NCBI RefSeq assembly: GCF_003602235.1
Contig: NZ_QZVS01000093.1
Span: 1-64,000, forward strand
Length of the DNA: 64,000 nucleotides
DNA from: Cryobacterium melibiosiphilum
GTDB lineage: Bacteria > Actinomycetota > Actinomycetes > Actinomycetales > Microbacteriaceae
Reading direction: 5' to 3'
Both the position numbers and the translations under genes were made by a program. The notes under the pieces are model-generated. The model was not told where the DNA came from. It searched no databases and saw nothing but the letters and a program-made list of their open reading frames with translations. Below, one piece after another: positions 7,698 to 15,925 of the stretch (position 1 is the stretch's first letter; each line of letters begins with the position of its first letter).

Positions 7698-9506
7698 CTA
7701 CTCGGCTGCGAGTGTCCAATCCCAGACGTTCCAGAAGATGGTCGGCGCAAGGATCGACGGCTCGATGCCCTCGATGTTGTCGCTGAACGCGGTGACTCCG
7801 GGGAACTGGAAGATCGTGACCCCGTAATAGTTGTCGTAGAGCTGCTTGTCGATCTCCTGCTGAAGCGCGATCTGTGCCTCGAGCTCGAACTCGCCGCTCA
7901 ACTCCTGAATGAGCGAGTCAACCTCTTCGTTGGAGAAGAAGTTCAGGTTGTTGATGCCGCCGGTTTCAAACGTCGGTCCAGATTCCGTCACTCCGAGGCT
8001 CGTGGACTGCCAGCCGAACAGCGAGGCGTCGTAGGCGCCCGGGGTTCCGAGCAGGCCGCCCCACTCGGTGCTGCCGCAGTCGGTCACGTTGAAGCCGGCC
8101 AGGGCCGCGGAGGTCTGGATCAGCTGGAACTCCTGCACCCGGCGCGGGTTGTTCGAGGCGTACAGAATGCAGACCTCGGGGCTCGTCACGCCGGCCTCGG
8201 CCAGGAGCTCCGTGGCACCCTCGATGTCGACGTCGGTGTAGGCGGTCGAGCCGTTCTCGGCGACCGAGTCGTCGTAGCCTTCAGCGCCCGGAACGAGCAG
8301 CTGAGAGCCGCGGAGCTCGGCGTCGTCACCGGCGATCGGCTTGATCAGCTTGTCCAGGATCTCCTGGCGCGGAATGACCTTGAGGAACGCTTCGCGCACC
8401 AGCGGGTCGTTGAAGTGACCGCTCTTGGACTGGTCGAACTGCAGGTCGACGTGCTCGTAGGTGCCTTCAACGCCGGTGACGAGGGTGATGCCCTCGACGG
8501 CTTCGAGCGCGGTGACGAGGTCAGACGTCGCTTGGGGCGAGATGACGTCGACGTCGCCGTTTTCCAGCGCCTGCGCGGCAGCCAGCGGGTCGTCGATAAA
8601 CCGAATCGTGATCTCTTCGATCGACGGGGTGTTCTCACCGGTGTAGTCAGGGTTCGCCGTGAGGGTGATGAACTGCTCGGCCTCGAAGGCGGAGATCGTG
8701 TACGGCCCGGTGCCGATGTACAGCTCGGGGTCCTCGGGCAGTTCGCTGAAGTTGAAGCCGCCGTTCCAGAACGAGGAGATCGGCGCGAGAGCGGCTTCGT
8801 CGCCGTCCTCGATGGCCGCGACCACGGCATCCTTCGCTTCGGCGTTGTCGGTGAGTTCGAGGGCGTTTTTGCCCACGACGTGTGCCGGCAGGGCCTCGGG
8901 CAGGGCCCGGTCCCAGTCCACGAACGGGGAGCTGTAGACCATCGTCATGGATTTGCCGTCGTCGCTGAGGGTTGGGGTGTCGCGCACGAGGCCGAGGCCG
9001 GTGTCGGGCTGGGCCCCGGAGTCGAAGTAGACCACGTCGGTGGGGAAGGCGTCGGTGAATTCACCCGTGTCCGCGTCGGTGAAGTCGGCGGGGTCGAAGT
9101 CGGGGGTGTCGAGAGAGCGCGAGTTGGCGGCCCAGTCGAGGAGCAGGTCGGCTGCGTCGACGTCGGTTCCGTCCGACCACTTCACGCCGTCGGCGATGGT
9201 GTACTTCACCGTGAGCGGGTCTTCGGAGACGACTTCGATGCTGCCGAAGGACTCGTTCGTCACCAGCTCCGGGGTGTTGTCGTAGTAGTTGAACCAGTCG
9301 TTCGTCATGTAGGTGATGTTGTTGTTGGCGGTTGCGTTACCAAAAGTCGTGTTCCCGTTATACGAGTAGAACGGCTGCCCCCATGCAACGTTGACCGACG
9401 TTCCTGTGTCGAGTCCGGAGTCGGCCACGGGGGCCGAACAGCCGGACAGCACGAGCGCGGCGGCGCCAACGGTGGCAACAGTTGCCCCGATGCGTCTGAT
9501 TCTCAG
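7698..9506 (-). CDS. Family 5 extracellular solute-binding lipoprotein
   Basis: A secreted peptide/oligosaccharide-type binding protein (SBP_bac_5) of 602 residues. It has a short basic N-terminus, a hydrophobic stretch and the lipobox LSGC, so it should be a membrane-anchored lipoprotein. The best start is a CTG at 9506: the coding similarity to the paralogue at 13557-15230 begins at exactly this codon (LRIRRIGAT against LKIRRMGTT), and a strong AGGAGG lies four bases upstream. The nearest in-frame ATG lies farther upstream and would place a non-signal sequence before the signal peptide. It is first in the operon with permeases 6063-7580 and 5002-6063. Confidence 0.9.
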   Translation of the reverse strand: MRIRRIGATVATVGAAALVLSGCSAPVADSGLDTGTSVNVAWGQPFYSYNGNTTFGNATANNNITYMTNDWFNYYDNTPELVTNESFGSIEVVSEDPLTVKYTIADGVKWSDGTDVDAADLLLDWAANSRSLDTPDFDPADFTDADTGEFTDAFPTDVVYFDSGAQPDTGLGLVRDTPTLSDDGKSMTMVYSSPFVDWDRALPEALPAHVVGKNALELTDNAEAKDAVVAAIEDGDEAALAPISSFWNGGFNFSELPEDPELYIGTGPYTISAFEAEQFITLTANPDYTGENTPSIEEITIRFIDDPLAAAQALENGDVDVISPQATSDLVTALEAVEGITLVTGVEGTYEHVDLQFDQSKSGHFNDPLVREAFLKVIPRQEILDKLIKPIAGDDAELRGSQLLVPGAEGYDDSVAENGSTAYTDVDIEGATELLAEAGVTSPEVCILYASNNPRRVQEFQLIQTSAALAGFNVTDCGSTEWGGLLGTPGAYDASLFGWQSTSLGVTESGPTFETGGINNLNFFSNEEVDSLIQELSGEFELEAQIALQQEIDKQLYDNYYGVTIFQFPGVTAFSDNIEGIEPSILAPTIFWNVWDWTLAAE

Positions 9507-9577
9507 ATTTCCTCCTGTGCAGGGTGGACCAGTGAGAGCGACCCAATGTGGCATCACTTCCGTGCTGGGTACCTTTG

Positions 9578-9593
9578 ACCCTAGGGAGGGTAG
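9578..9593 (-). promoter_or_regulatory. Shared upstream motif, probable promoter/operator of ABC operon 2
   Basis: ACCCTAGGGAGGGTAG (plus-strand reading) sits about 72 bases upstream of the CTG start. A close relative, ACCCTAGATAGGGGGTAG, sits about 66 bases upstream of the paralogous operon at 15296-15313. On the minus strand it includes TAGGGT, a plausible GC-rich -10 element, inside an imperfect palindrome. This is inference from position and similarity only. Confidence 0.4.
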
Positions 9594-9679
9594 ACACCGG
9601 CACCTAACGAAGTGCCGAAACGTTACACGTTGGTAACTAATAATTGCGAAATATTGGCTGGAATGCACAAATTCATCGA

Positions 9680-9692
9680 TGTAAGCGCTTCA
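9680..9692. promoter_or_regulatory. LacI-type operator-like palindrome
   Basis: TGTAAGCGCTTCA has a perfect central AAGCGCTT and resembles the TGnAAnCGnTTnCA pattern bound by LacI/GalR regulators. It lies in the 249-base gap between the upstream ATPase gene and the binding-protein gene, about 175 bases before the CTG start. No LacI-family gene is in the window, so this is a weak prediction. Confidence 0.35.
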
Positions 9693-9755
9693 ACTGATTA
9701 AGAACGTTCGCCGAGCCGCCGGTTTTCTCAACTTTCTTGAATGTGGTGCCTCGAA

Positions 9756-11501
9756 TCATTTACCACCGAACTCGAAGTCCCCGCCCGGGATGGCCGCGAG
9801 CAGCTCCTGCGTGTACGCCTGCTGGGGGTTGTCGAAGACGTCGTCCGTCGATGCCGCCTCGACGATGCGGCCCTTCTGCATGACGCAGACGTTGTCGGCA
9901 ACGAGGCGCACGACCGCGAGGTCGTGAGTAATAAAGAGGTACGTCAGTTCCAGCTCGGTCTGCAGCTCGGTCAGCAGGTTCAGGATCTGCCCCTGAACCA
10001 GCACGTCGAGGGCCGACACGGCCTCGTCGAGCACGAGCACGTCGGGCTTGAGCGCCAGCGCCCGGGCAATTGCGATGCGCTGCCGTTGCCCGCCCGAGAG
10101 CTCGCTCGGATAGCGGAACTGCGTCGCCGCCGGCAGCGACACCTGATCGAGCAGCTCGAGCACGCGGGCCTGTCGCTCCCTGCTCGTGCCGATCTTGTGC
10201 GCGAGCAGCGGTTCCGCGATGGTGTTGCCCACGTTGTACTGCGGGTCGAGCGATCCGTACGGGTCCTGGAACACCGGCTGCACCCGTCGACGAAACTTCA
10301 GCAGTTCCTTGCCCGTGAGGCCGGCCACGTCGCGTCCGTCGAACTCGATGCGGCCGCTCGTGAGCGTCTCGAGCTGCAGAATCAGTTTGGCCACCGTGGA
10401 CTTGCCCGAGCCGGACTCACCGACGATCGCCGAGGTGGTGCCCTTCTTGATGCCGAACGAGACATCGTTCACGGCGAGCAGCTCGGTGTACTTCAGGCCC
10501 TTGGTGCGAATGCGGTAGAGCTTGCTGACGCCCTCGACCGTGATCAGGTCGCGGGTGGGCGCCTGCTCCTCGCGGATCGCGGCCCGGTCGATCAGTGCGG
10601 TGTCCGTACCCCCGGCGGAGTAGATCTCCGCTGCCTCGTCGTGTTTCTTGGCCTGGATGCGCTTGGACGCCAGGCTCGGGGCCGCTGCCACCAGCCGCTG
10701 CGTATACGGATGCTGCGGGTTGGCCAGAATCTCCTTCGAGGGTCCCGATTCCACGATTTTTCCCTTGTACATGACCACGAGCTGTTCGGCGCGCTCAGCC
10801 GCGAGGCCGAGATCGTGGGTGATGAACAGCACGCTCGTGCCGTAGTCGCGGGTGAGGGTGCCGAGGTGGTCGAGGATCTGACGCTGCACGGTCACGTCGA
10901 GGGCGCTCGTGGGCTCGTCGGCGATCAGCAGCTTCGGGCGACTTGAGAGCCCGATGCCGATCAGCACGCGCTGGCGCATGCCGCCGGAGAACTGGTGCGG
11001 AAACTGCTTGAGGCGGTCCTGCGCGTCGCTCAGCCCGGCCTCTTTGAGCACCTCGATCGTGCGGGCCCGCAGGTCCTTGCCGCGCAGGTCGCTGTTGGCC
11101 TTGATGGCCTCCTCGACCTGGAAGCCGATATTCCACACCGGGTTGAGGTTCGACATCGGGTCCTGGGGCACGTAGCCGATCTGGCTGCCGCGCACATTCT
11201 CCATTTCCTTCGGTGTGAGCGCGGTCAGGTCGCGGCCTTCGAACAGGATCTGCCCGGCCGTCACCTGGCCGGTACCGGCGAGCAGATTGATGACCGCCTG
11301 CGCCGTGGTGGTCTTGCCCGAGCCGGACTCCCCCACGATGGCGAGGGTCTGCCCGGCGTAGAGGGTGAGGCTGACACCGCGCACGGCGGGAACCACTCCG
11401 TACTGGGTCTTGAAGCCCACCTCGAGGTCACGAATCTGAAGCAGCGGACGGGTGTCGTTCGGGTCGAGCACGGGCACGGTCTGGGTCACTAACTGGGTCA
11501 T
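9756..11501 (-). CDS. Fused double ATPase of peptide-type ABC importer
   Basis: A 581-residue tandem ABC ATPase. The first half has GESGSGKTT, an LSGG-equivalent FSGGMRQR and DEPTSALDVT; the second half has GESGSGKST, LSGGQRQR and DEAVSALDVL. It has the DppD-DppF fusion layout of the ATPases at 2552-4285 and 23162-24826. Its ATG overlaps the stop of the dppC-like gene by four bases (ATGA), so it is the last gene of the operon that starts with the binding protein at 15230. Expected role: ATP hydrolysis at the inner face of the membrane to drive import. Confidence 0.94.
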   Translation of the reverse strand: MTQLVTQTVPVLDPNDTRPLLQIRDLEVGFKTQYGVVPAVRGVSLTLYAGQTLAIVGESGSGKTTTAQAVINLLAGTGQVTAGQILFEGRDLTALTPKEMENVRGSQIGYVPQDPMSNLNPVWNIGFQVEEAIKANSDLRGKDLRARTIEVLKEAGLSDAQDRLKQFPHQFSGGMRQRVLIGIGLSSRPKLLIADEPTSALDVTVQRQILDHLGTLTRDYGTSVLFITHDLGLAAERAEQLVVMYKGKIVESGPSKEILANPQHPYTQRLVAAAPSLASKRIQAKKHDEAAEIYSAGGTDTALIDRAAIREEQAPTRDLITVEGVSKLYRIRTKGLKYTELLAVNDVSFGIKKGTTSAIVGESGSGKSTVAKLILQLETLTSGRIEFDGRDVAGLTGKELLKFRRRVQPVFQDPYGSLDPQYNVGNTIAEPLLAHKIGTSRERQARVLELLDQVSLPAATQFRYPSELSGGQRQRIAIARALALKPDVLVLDEAVSALDVLVQGQILNLLTELQTELELTYLFITHDLAVVRLVADNVCVMQKGRIVEAASTDDVFDNPQQAYTQELLAAIPGGDFEFGGK

Positions 11502-12460
11502 CGGCGTGCCCTCGCTTGGGGGTCGAGGGCGTCGCGCACGACGTCGCCGAGCATGAGAAAGGAGAGCACGGTGATCGAGAGGGCGGCTGCGGGGTAGAGC
11601 AGCACCTGCGGGGCCGTGCGAATGGTGCTCTGGGCGTCGCCGATATCGTTGCCCCAGCTCATGATGCCCTCGCCCAGGCCGATGCCGAGGAAGGACAGCG
11701 TGGCTTCGGCCACGATGAACGTGCCAAGCGACACCGTCGCGATGACGATGACGGGCGCGATCGCGTTCGGCAGCACGTGGCGCACGAGAATCGTGAACTT
11801 CGACACTCCGAGGGCGACGGATGCCGTCACATAGTCGGAATTGCTGGCCGACAGCACCGCGCCGCGCATGATGCGGGCGATCTGGGGCCAGGCGAAGATC
11901 GACATCACGAGCGCGATCGTCACCGGGGTGCGGTCGGGCAGCACCGAGAGCAGCACGATGGCACCGAGCACGGTGGGTACGGCGAAGAAGATGTCACCGA
12001 TGCGGGAGACGATCGCGTCGAGCAGGCCGCCGTAATAGCCGGCGAGAGCGCCGACGACGATGCCGACGACCGTGACGAGCACGGTGGCGAGAATGCCAAC
12101 GGTGACGGATGCCTGGGTGCCGAAGATCACGCGGGCGTAGATATCGCAGCCCTGGAACGTGAAGCCGAGGGGGTGTCCGGCCTCGGGGCCGCCGTTGCTG
12201 TTGCCGAGCTCACAGCCGTCGTTGGGCTGGGCGCTCGCGAACAGCCCGGGAAACAGGGCCACGGCGGCGACGAGCAGGATCAGGGCCGAGGAGATCCAGA
12301 AAGTGGGCCGTCGACGCATCGACTGCCAGGCATCCGCCCAGGTGCTGCGCGCTTTCTGGCTCTCGTCGAGCTTGTCGAGCGGCGCGATCGGGGTGTCTTC
12401 GAGTGCGGCGACGAAATGGCCCTGGTCGGGACGTGCGCCGGGCGTGGTGTTACTTGGCAT
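11498..12460 (-). CDS. ABC importer permease, DppC type
   Basis: A 320-residue membrane permease. A start at the MPSNTTPG methionine (12460) is preferred over an in-frame extension to 12487 because it overlaps the upstream permease stop by 11 bases (ATGCCAAGTAA), a usual arrangement in this operon type. The cytoplasmic N-terminus is followed by a first helix (near WISSALILLVAAVALFPGLF), an EAA loop (SDYVTASVALGVSKFTILVRH) and the terminal DVVRDALDPQAR motif. It pairs with the product of 12450-13379. Confidence 0.92.
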   Translation of the reverse strand: MPSNTTPGARPDQGHFVAALEDTPIAPLDKLDESQKARSTWADAWQSMRRRPTFWISSALILLVAAVALFPGLFASAQPNDGCELGNSNGGPEAGHPLGFTFQGCDIYARVIFGTQASVTVGILATVLVTVVGIVVGALAGYYGGLLDAIVSRIGDIFFAVPTVLGAIVLLSVLPDRTPVTIALVMSIFAWPQIARIMRGAVLSASNSDYVTASVALGVSKFTILVRHVLPNAIAPVIVIATVSLGTFIVAEATLSFLGIGLGEGIMSWGNDIGDAQSTIRTAPQVLLYPAAALSITVLSFLMLGDVVRDALDPQARARR

Positions 12461-13379
12461 AACGGATCCTCGGGTCCAGGGCCGCATAGAGCAGGTCCAC
12501 GAACAGGTTGGCGACGACGAAGATGACGACCATCACGGCGATGAAGGACACCACGGTGGGTCCCTCGCCGAGCTGGATGGCGTCGTAGACGGTGCCGCCG
12601 ACGCCGTTGATGTTGAAGATGCCCTCGGTGACGATGGCGCCGACCATGAGCGAGCCGATGTCGACGCCCAGGAAGGTGACGACGGGCACGAGCGAATTGC
12701 GCAGCACGTGCACGGTCACCACGCGGGGCCGGGACAGGCCCTTGGCCGTGGCGGTGCGCACGAAGTCGGCACCGAGGTTGTCGGAGACGCTGGCGCGGGT
12801 GAGGCGCACGATGTAGGCGAACGAGACGGATGCCAGTACCAGCGCGGGCATGATCAGTTCGTCCAGGGGCGCTGACCCGCTCACCGTCGTGCGGAACAGT
12901 CCGAGTTGCACGCCGAAGACGTACTGCAGCACGAAGCCGATCACGAAGGTGGGCACGCTGATCAGCAGCAGGCTCACCACGAGGGCGCTCGCGTCGAACA
13001 ACTTGCCCTTGCGGAGGCCCGCGACGAGGCCGACGAGGATGCCGGCGACGGCTTCGAAGAACAGGGCCAGCATCGCGAGGCGGGCGGTGATCGGGAAGGC
13101 CGAGGCCATCACGTCGGAGACCGCTCGGCCGGAGAACGTGGTGCCGAGATCACCCTGGAAGAAACCGCCGATGTAGAGCAGGTACTGCTCGATCAGGGGT
13201 TTGTCGAGGTTGTACTCGGCGCGGATCTGCGCGATCACGCCCGGGGAAACCGGGCGGTCGCCGTACAGGGCCGCGATGGGGTCTCCGGGGAGGGAGAACA
13301 CCATGAAGTAGATGAGGAAGGTGGCGCCAAAGAACACGGGGATCATCTGGAGCAGGCGCTTGCCGGTATACCAGAGCAT
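12450..13379 (-). CDS. ABC importer permease, DppB type
   Basis: A 309-residue permease of ordinary DppB length and layout. There is an N-terminal helix (LLQMIPVFFGATFLIYFMV), a GDP-containing first extracellular loop, an EAA loop (DFVRTATAKGLSRPRVVTVH) and the C-terminal DLLYAALDPRIRY. It lies 177 bases after the binding-protein gene, with a perfect hairpin in that gap, and overlaps the following dppC-like gene. Its normal length contrasts with the much longer DppB paralogue at 6063-7580. Confidence 0.94.
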   Translation of the reverse strand: MLWYTGKRLLQMIPVFFGATFLIYFMVFSLPGDPIAALYGDRPVSPGVIAQIRAEYNLDKPLIEQYLLYIGGFFQGDLGTTFSGRAVSDVMASAFPITARLAMLALFFEAVAGILVGLVAGLRKGKLFDASALVVSLLLISVPTFVIGFVLQYVFGVQLGLFRTTVSGSAPLDELIMPALVLASVSFAYIVRLTRASVSDNLGADFVRTATAKGLSRPRVVTVHVLRNSLVPVVTFLGVDIGSLMVGAIVTEGIFNINGVGGTVYDAIQLGEGPTVVSFIAVMVVIFVVANLFVDLLYAALDPRIRYAK

Positions 13380-13485
13380 CAGGTGCCCACGGTGAAACAG
13401 ATAGGCATGAAAATCGCAATCGGTGAAGGAACTTTCGGTGCTGCGCGCAACTCGCGGCAGCCGAGAAGTCGAATCAATCTGGGGT

Positions 13486-13522
13486 GTGCGCTGTTCGGTG
13501 CGCGAGGCCCCGAACAGCGCAC
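13486..13522 (-). promoter_or_regulatory. Intercistronic hairpin between binding-protein and permease genes
   Basis: A perfect 13-bp inverted repeat, GTGCGCTGTTCGG / CCGAACAGCGCAC, separated by 11 bases, lies just after the binding-protein stop (13557) and before the dppB-like start (13379). It occupies the same place as the hairpins at 7613-7640 and 27072-27108 and probably protects or partly terminates the binding-protein message. Confidence 0.75.
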
Positions 13523-13556
13523 GGCCGAACGGTGTGGTGCTGGTGGTGCCGGTCAG

Positions 13557-15230
13557 CTATTCCTTGGTGATGTCGGAGTAGAGCGGCACGGAGTCCCAGC
13601 CGAATTCAACGTTCTGAACCGTGTCGGCCCAGACCCCCGTGACGTTGGCGTACCAGAGCGGAATCGTCGGCAGGTCCTTCAGCAGCACCTCCTGCGCTTC
13701 CACGTACTTGGCGGTGGCGTCTTCGACGCTCGAGGCCGAAGCACCCTCGTCAAGTAAGGTGTCGAACTCTTCACTGCTGTAGCCCTCATAGTTCGAGCCT
13801 GCACCGGTCTGGTACAGCGGGGCGAGGAAGTTGTACATCGACGGGTAGTCCGCCTGCCAGCCGGCGCGCGTCGCACCGGTCAGCGTTGCGGCGGACCGGT
13901 CGTCGAGGGCGGCTGCGAAGGTCGGGTACGGCTTGCCGACGGCTTCGATGTCGAGGGTGTTCTTGATGCTGTTGACCACGGCATCAACCCAGGCGGAGTG
14001 GCCGCCGTCAGAGTTGTAGGCGATGTCGAAGGTGTCCTCGTAGGGCGAGATCGCATCCGCTTCGGCCCACTTGGCGACGGCCTCGTCGGGGTTGTACTCC
14101 AGTACATCGGAGCCCTCGAGGGAGTCGGAGTAGCCGTCGATGACGGGCGAGGTGAAGTCGGTCGCCGGGGTACGAGTGCCCTGGAAGATGACGTCGGTGA
14201 TCTCTTCGCGGTTGATCGACATCGAGATGGCGGCGCGGCGCAGTTCGCCTTCCTCGCCGCTCCAGTGCTCGAGATAGTAGGGCATGTTGAACGCCTGGAA
14301 GACGGCGGCCGGCTGGTTCACGAAGGTGTCCGGAAAGTCGGACTGGTAGCTCGCGAAAGCGGATGACGGCAGCGCGTCGAGCACGTCGAGGTCGCCACCC
14401 TGCACGGCCGCGTAGGCACCCTCCTGGGTGCCGTAGAAGACGATGTCGAGCCCGCCGTTCTTGGGCACGCGCACGCCGGCGTAGTCGGGGTTGGTGACGA
14501 GGGCGATCTGCACGTCGTGCTCCCACGCTCCCTCGGCGGCAAGTTCGTAGGGACCGTTGCCGATCGGGTTCTCGCCGAAGGCATCCATGTCGTCGAAGGC
14601 GACCTGGGGCAGCGGCGAGTAGGCGGTGTAGCCCAGGCGCAGCGGCCAGTCGGCCTCGGCGGCCGCGAGTTCCACGGTGAAGGTGGTGTCATCCACGACG
14701 GTCAGGCCGCTCATGGTTTCGGCAAGCGGATCGCCGACCTGGAGCGGGGCGCCGTCTTCGTCGACCGCGCCGGACGGGTCATCCATGGTGTTCTGCACGT
14801 CGGAGTAGCCGACGATGTTGTCAAAGAAGTAGGAGGAGCCTTGGGCGTTGTCGTAGAGCGCGCCGTAGTTCCAGGCGTCGATGAAGGACTCCGAGGTGAC
14901 GGGTTCATCGTTGGTGAAGGTCCAGCCATCGTTGAGGGTGACCGTCCACGTGGTGGCATCGTCAGACTCGATGGACTCGGCGACCTCGAGCTCTTCCTCG
15001 CCGGTCGCGGAATAGGACACGAGACCGGCGAAGACGGAGGTGACGATCTTGCCGCCACCGGCTTCGGTGGTGTTGGTGGGGATCAGTGGGTTCTGCGGTT
15101 CGGAGCCGTTCGTGGTGACGATCGCGCTCCCGTCGCCCGTTGATTCCGGTTCGGATGAGCATCCGCTGAGCGCGAGGGCTCCGACGGCGGCGAGAGCGAT
15201 GGCAGTGGTGCCCATTCTCCTGATTTTCAA
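13557..15230 (-). CDS. Family 5 extracellular solute-binding lipoprotein
   Basis: A 557-residue SBP_bac_5 lipoprotein that delivers a peptide-like or oligosaccharide ligand to the permeases at 12450-13379 and 11498-12460. The TTG at 15230 is chosen because GGAGG lies four bases upstream and the product then begins LKIRRMGTT, followed by a hydrophobic stretch and the lipobox LSGC. An in-frame extension to 15326 has no signal-peptide character. It is the first gene of its operon. The paralogue at 7698-9506 starts at the equivalent codon. Confidence 0.92.
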   Translation of the reverse strand: MKIRRMGTTAIALAAVGALALSGCSSEPESTGDGSAIVTTNGSEPQNPLIPTNTTEAGGGKIVTSVFAGLVSYSATGEEELEVAESIESDDATTWTVTLNDGWTFTNDEPVTSESFIDAWNYGALYDNAQGSSYFFDNIVGYSDVQNTMDDPSGAVDEDGAPLQVGDPLAETMSGLTVVDDTTFTVELAAAEADWPLRLGYTAYSPLPQVAFDDMDAFGENPIGNGPYELAAEGAWEHDVQIALVTNPDYAGVRVPKNGGLDIVFYGTQEGAYAAVQGGDLDVLDALPSSAFASYQSDFPDTFVNQPAAVFQAFNMPYYLEHWSGEEGELRRAAISMSINREEITDVIFQGTRTPATDFTSPVIDGYSDSLEGSDVLEYNPDEAVAKWAEADAISPYEDTFDIAYNSDGGHSAWVDAVVNSIKNTLDIEAVGKPYPTFAAALDDRSAATLTGATRAGWQADYPSMYNFLAPLYQTGAGSNYEGYSSEEFDTLLDEGASASSVEDATAKYVEAQEVLLKDLPTIPLWYANVTGVWADTVQNVEFGWDSVPLYSDITKE

Positions 15231-15532
15231 TTGTCCTCCAGTGCACAGGGGTACCCGGGCAGGCTCTTGGCCACGCCGTCGTACCAGTTCTATGTACCCT
15301 AGATAGGGGGTAGGGCATCCCCCCAATTGGGGGAAGAAATGTTACCGAGACGAAACATTCGACTTCTAGAATATGCAGCAACGTAGACAATCGTGCAGAT
15401 TTGCGCCCCCGAAGAGGGGGCTGTTAGGGGCTCGGCGGGCGTGGGGGATGTGCCGGGCCGCGTGAGATGTCGGCGCAAGTCTCGGTGCTGCCTGTCAGCG
15501 CGGCGAACCTGCCGCAATGACACAATGAGGAC
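15231..15532. promoter_or_regulatory. Divergent regulatory region of ABC operon 1 and the DCC gene
   Basis: This 302-base gap has no gene. It holds ACCCTAGATAGGGGGTAG at 15296-15313, related to the element upstream of ABC operon 2 and containing a minus-strand TAGGGT that could be a -10. A perfect 14-bp palindrome, CCCCCAATTGGGGG at 15320-15333, lies immediately upstream of it and is a good operator candidate. The remaining 200 bases up to the DCC start show no clear repeat. Confidence 0.45.
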
Positions 15533-15925
15533 ATGGCCCCCGCGACGGTTCCGCTCACTGCCCTGCTCATCTTCGACGGCGACTGCGCCTTCTGCACGAC
15601 CGCCGTCACGTGGGCGACCCGCCTGCTGCCCGCCATGCCGCACGCCTCGCCGTTCCAGTGGACCGATCTCGCGCCGTACGGCGTGACCCGGGCTGAAGCC
15701 ACCCGCCGGGTCTGGTTCGTGGCCGACGGCCGCCGCTACGGTGGCGCGGCCGCGATCGCCGCCATCCTGCGCCGCCAGCCGATCGCCGCCTTCCGGTTCG
15801 CCGGCTGGCTCGGCACCGTACCGCCCTGGTCCTGGATCGCCGAGCTGGGCTACCGACTCGTTGCCCGCTACCGCCACAAGCTTCCCGGCGGCACGCCGGC
15901 CTGCAAGATGCCCGCGCGTGCCTGA
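15533..15925 (+). CDS. DCC-family thiol-disulfide oxidoreductase-like protein (DUF393)
   Basis: A 130-residue protein of the DUF393 family. It starts with a beta strand followed by FDGDCAFC near residues 13-20, the DxxC motif (Asp-Gly-Asp-Cys-x-x-Cys) that names the family and resembles a thioredoxin-type active site. The remainder (a hydrophobic WTDLAPYGVT region and a C-terminal basic tail) fits the usual length. The physiological partner is unknown. Its stop overlaps the GTG start of the CPBP gene by eight bases, so the two are translationally coupled. Confidence 0.85.
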   Translation: MAPATVPLTALLIFDGDCAFCTTAVTWATRLLPAMPHASPFQWTDLAPYGVTRAEATRRVWFVADGRRYGGAAAIAAILRRQPIAAFRFAGWLGTVPPWSWIAELGYRLVARYRHKLPGGTPACKMPARA

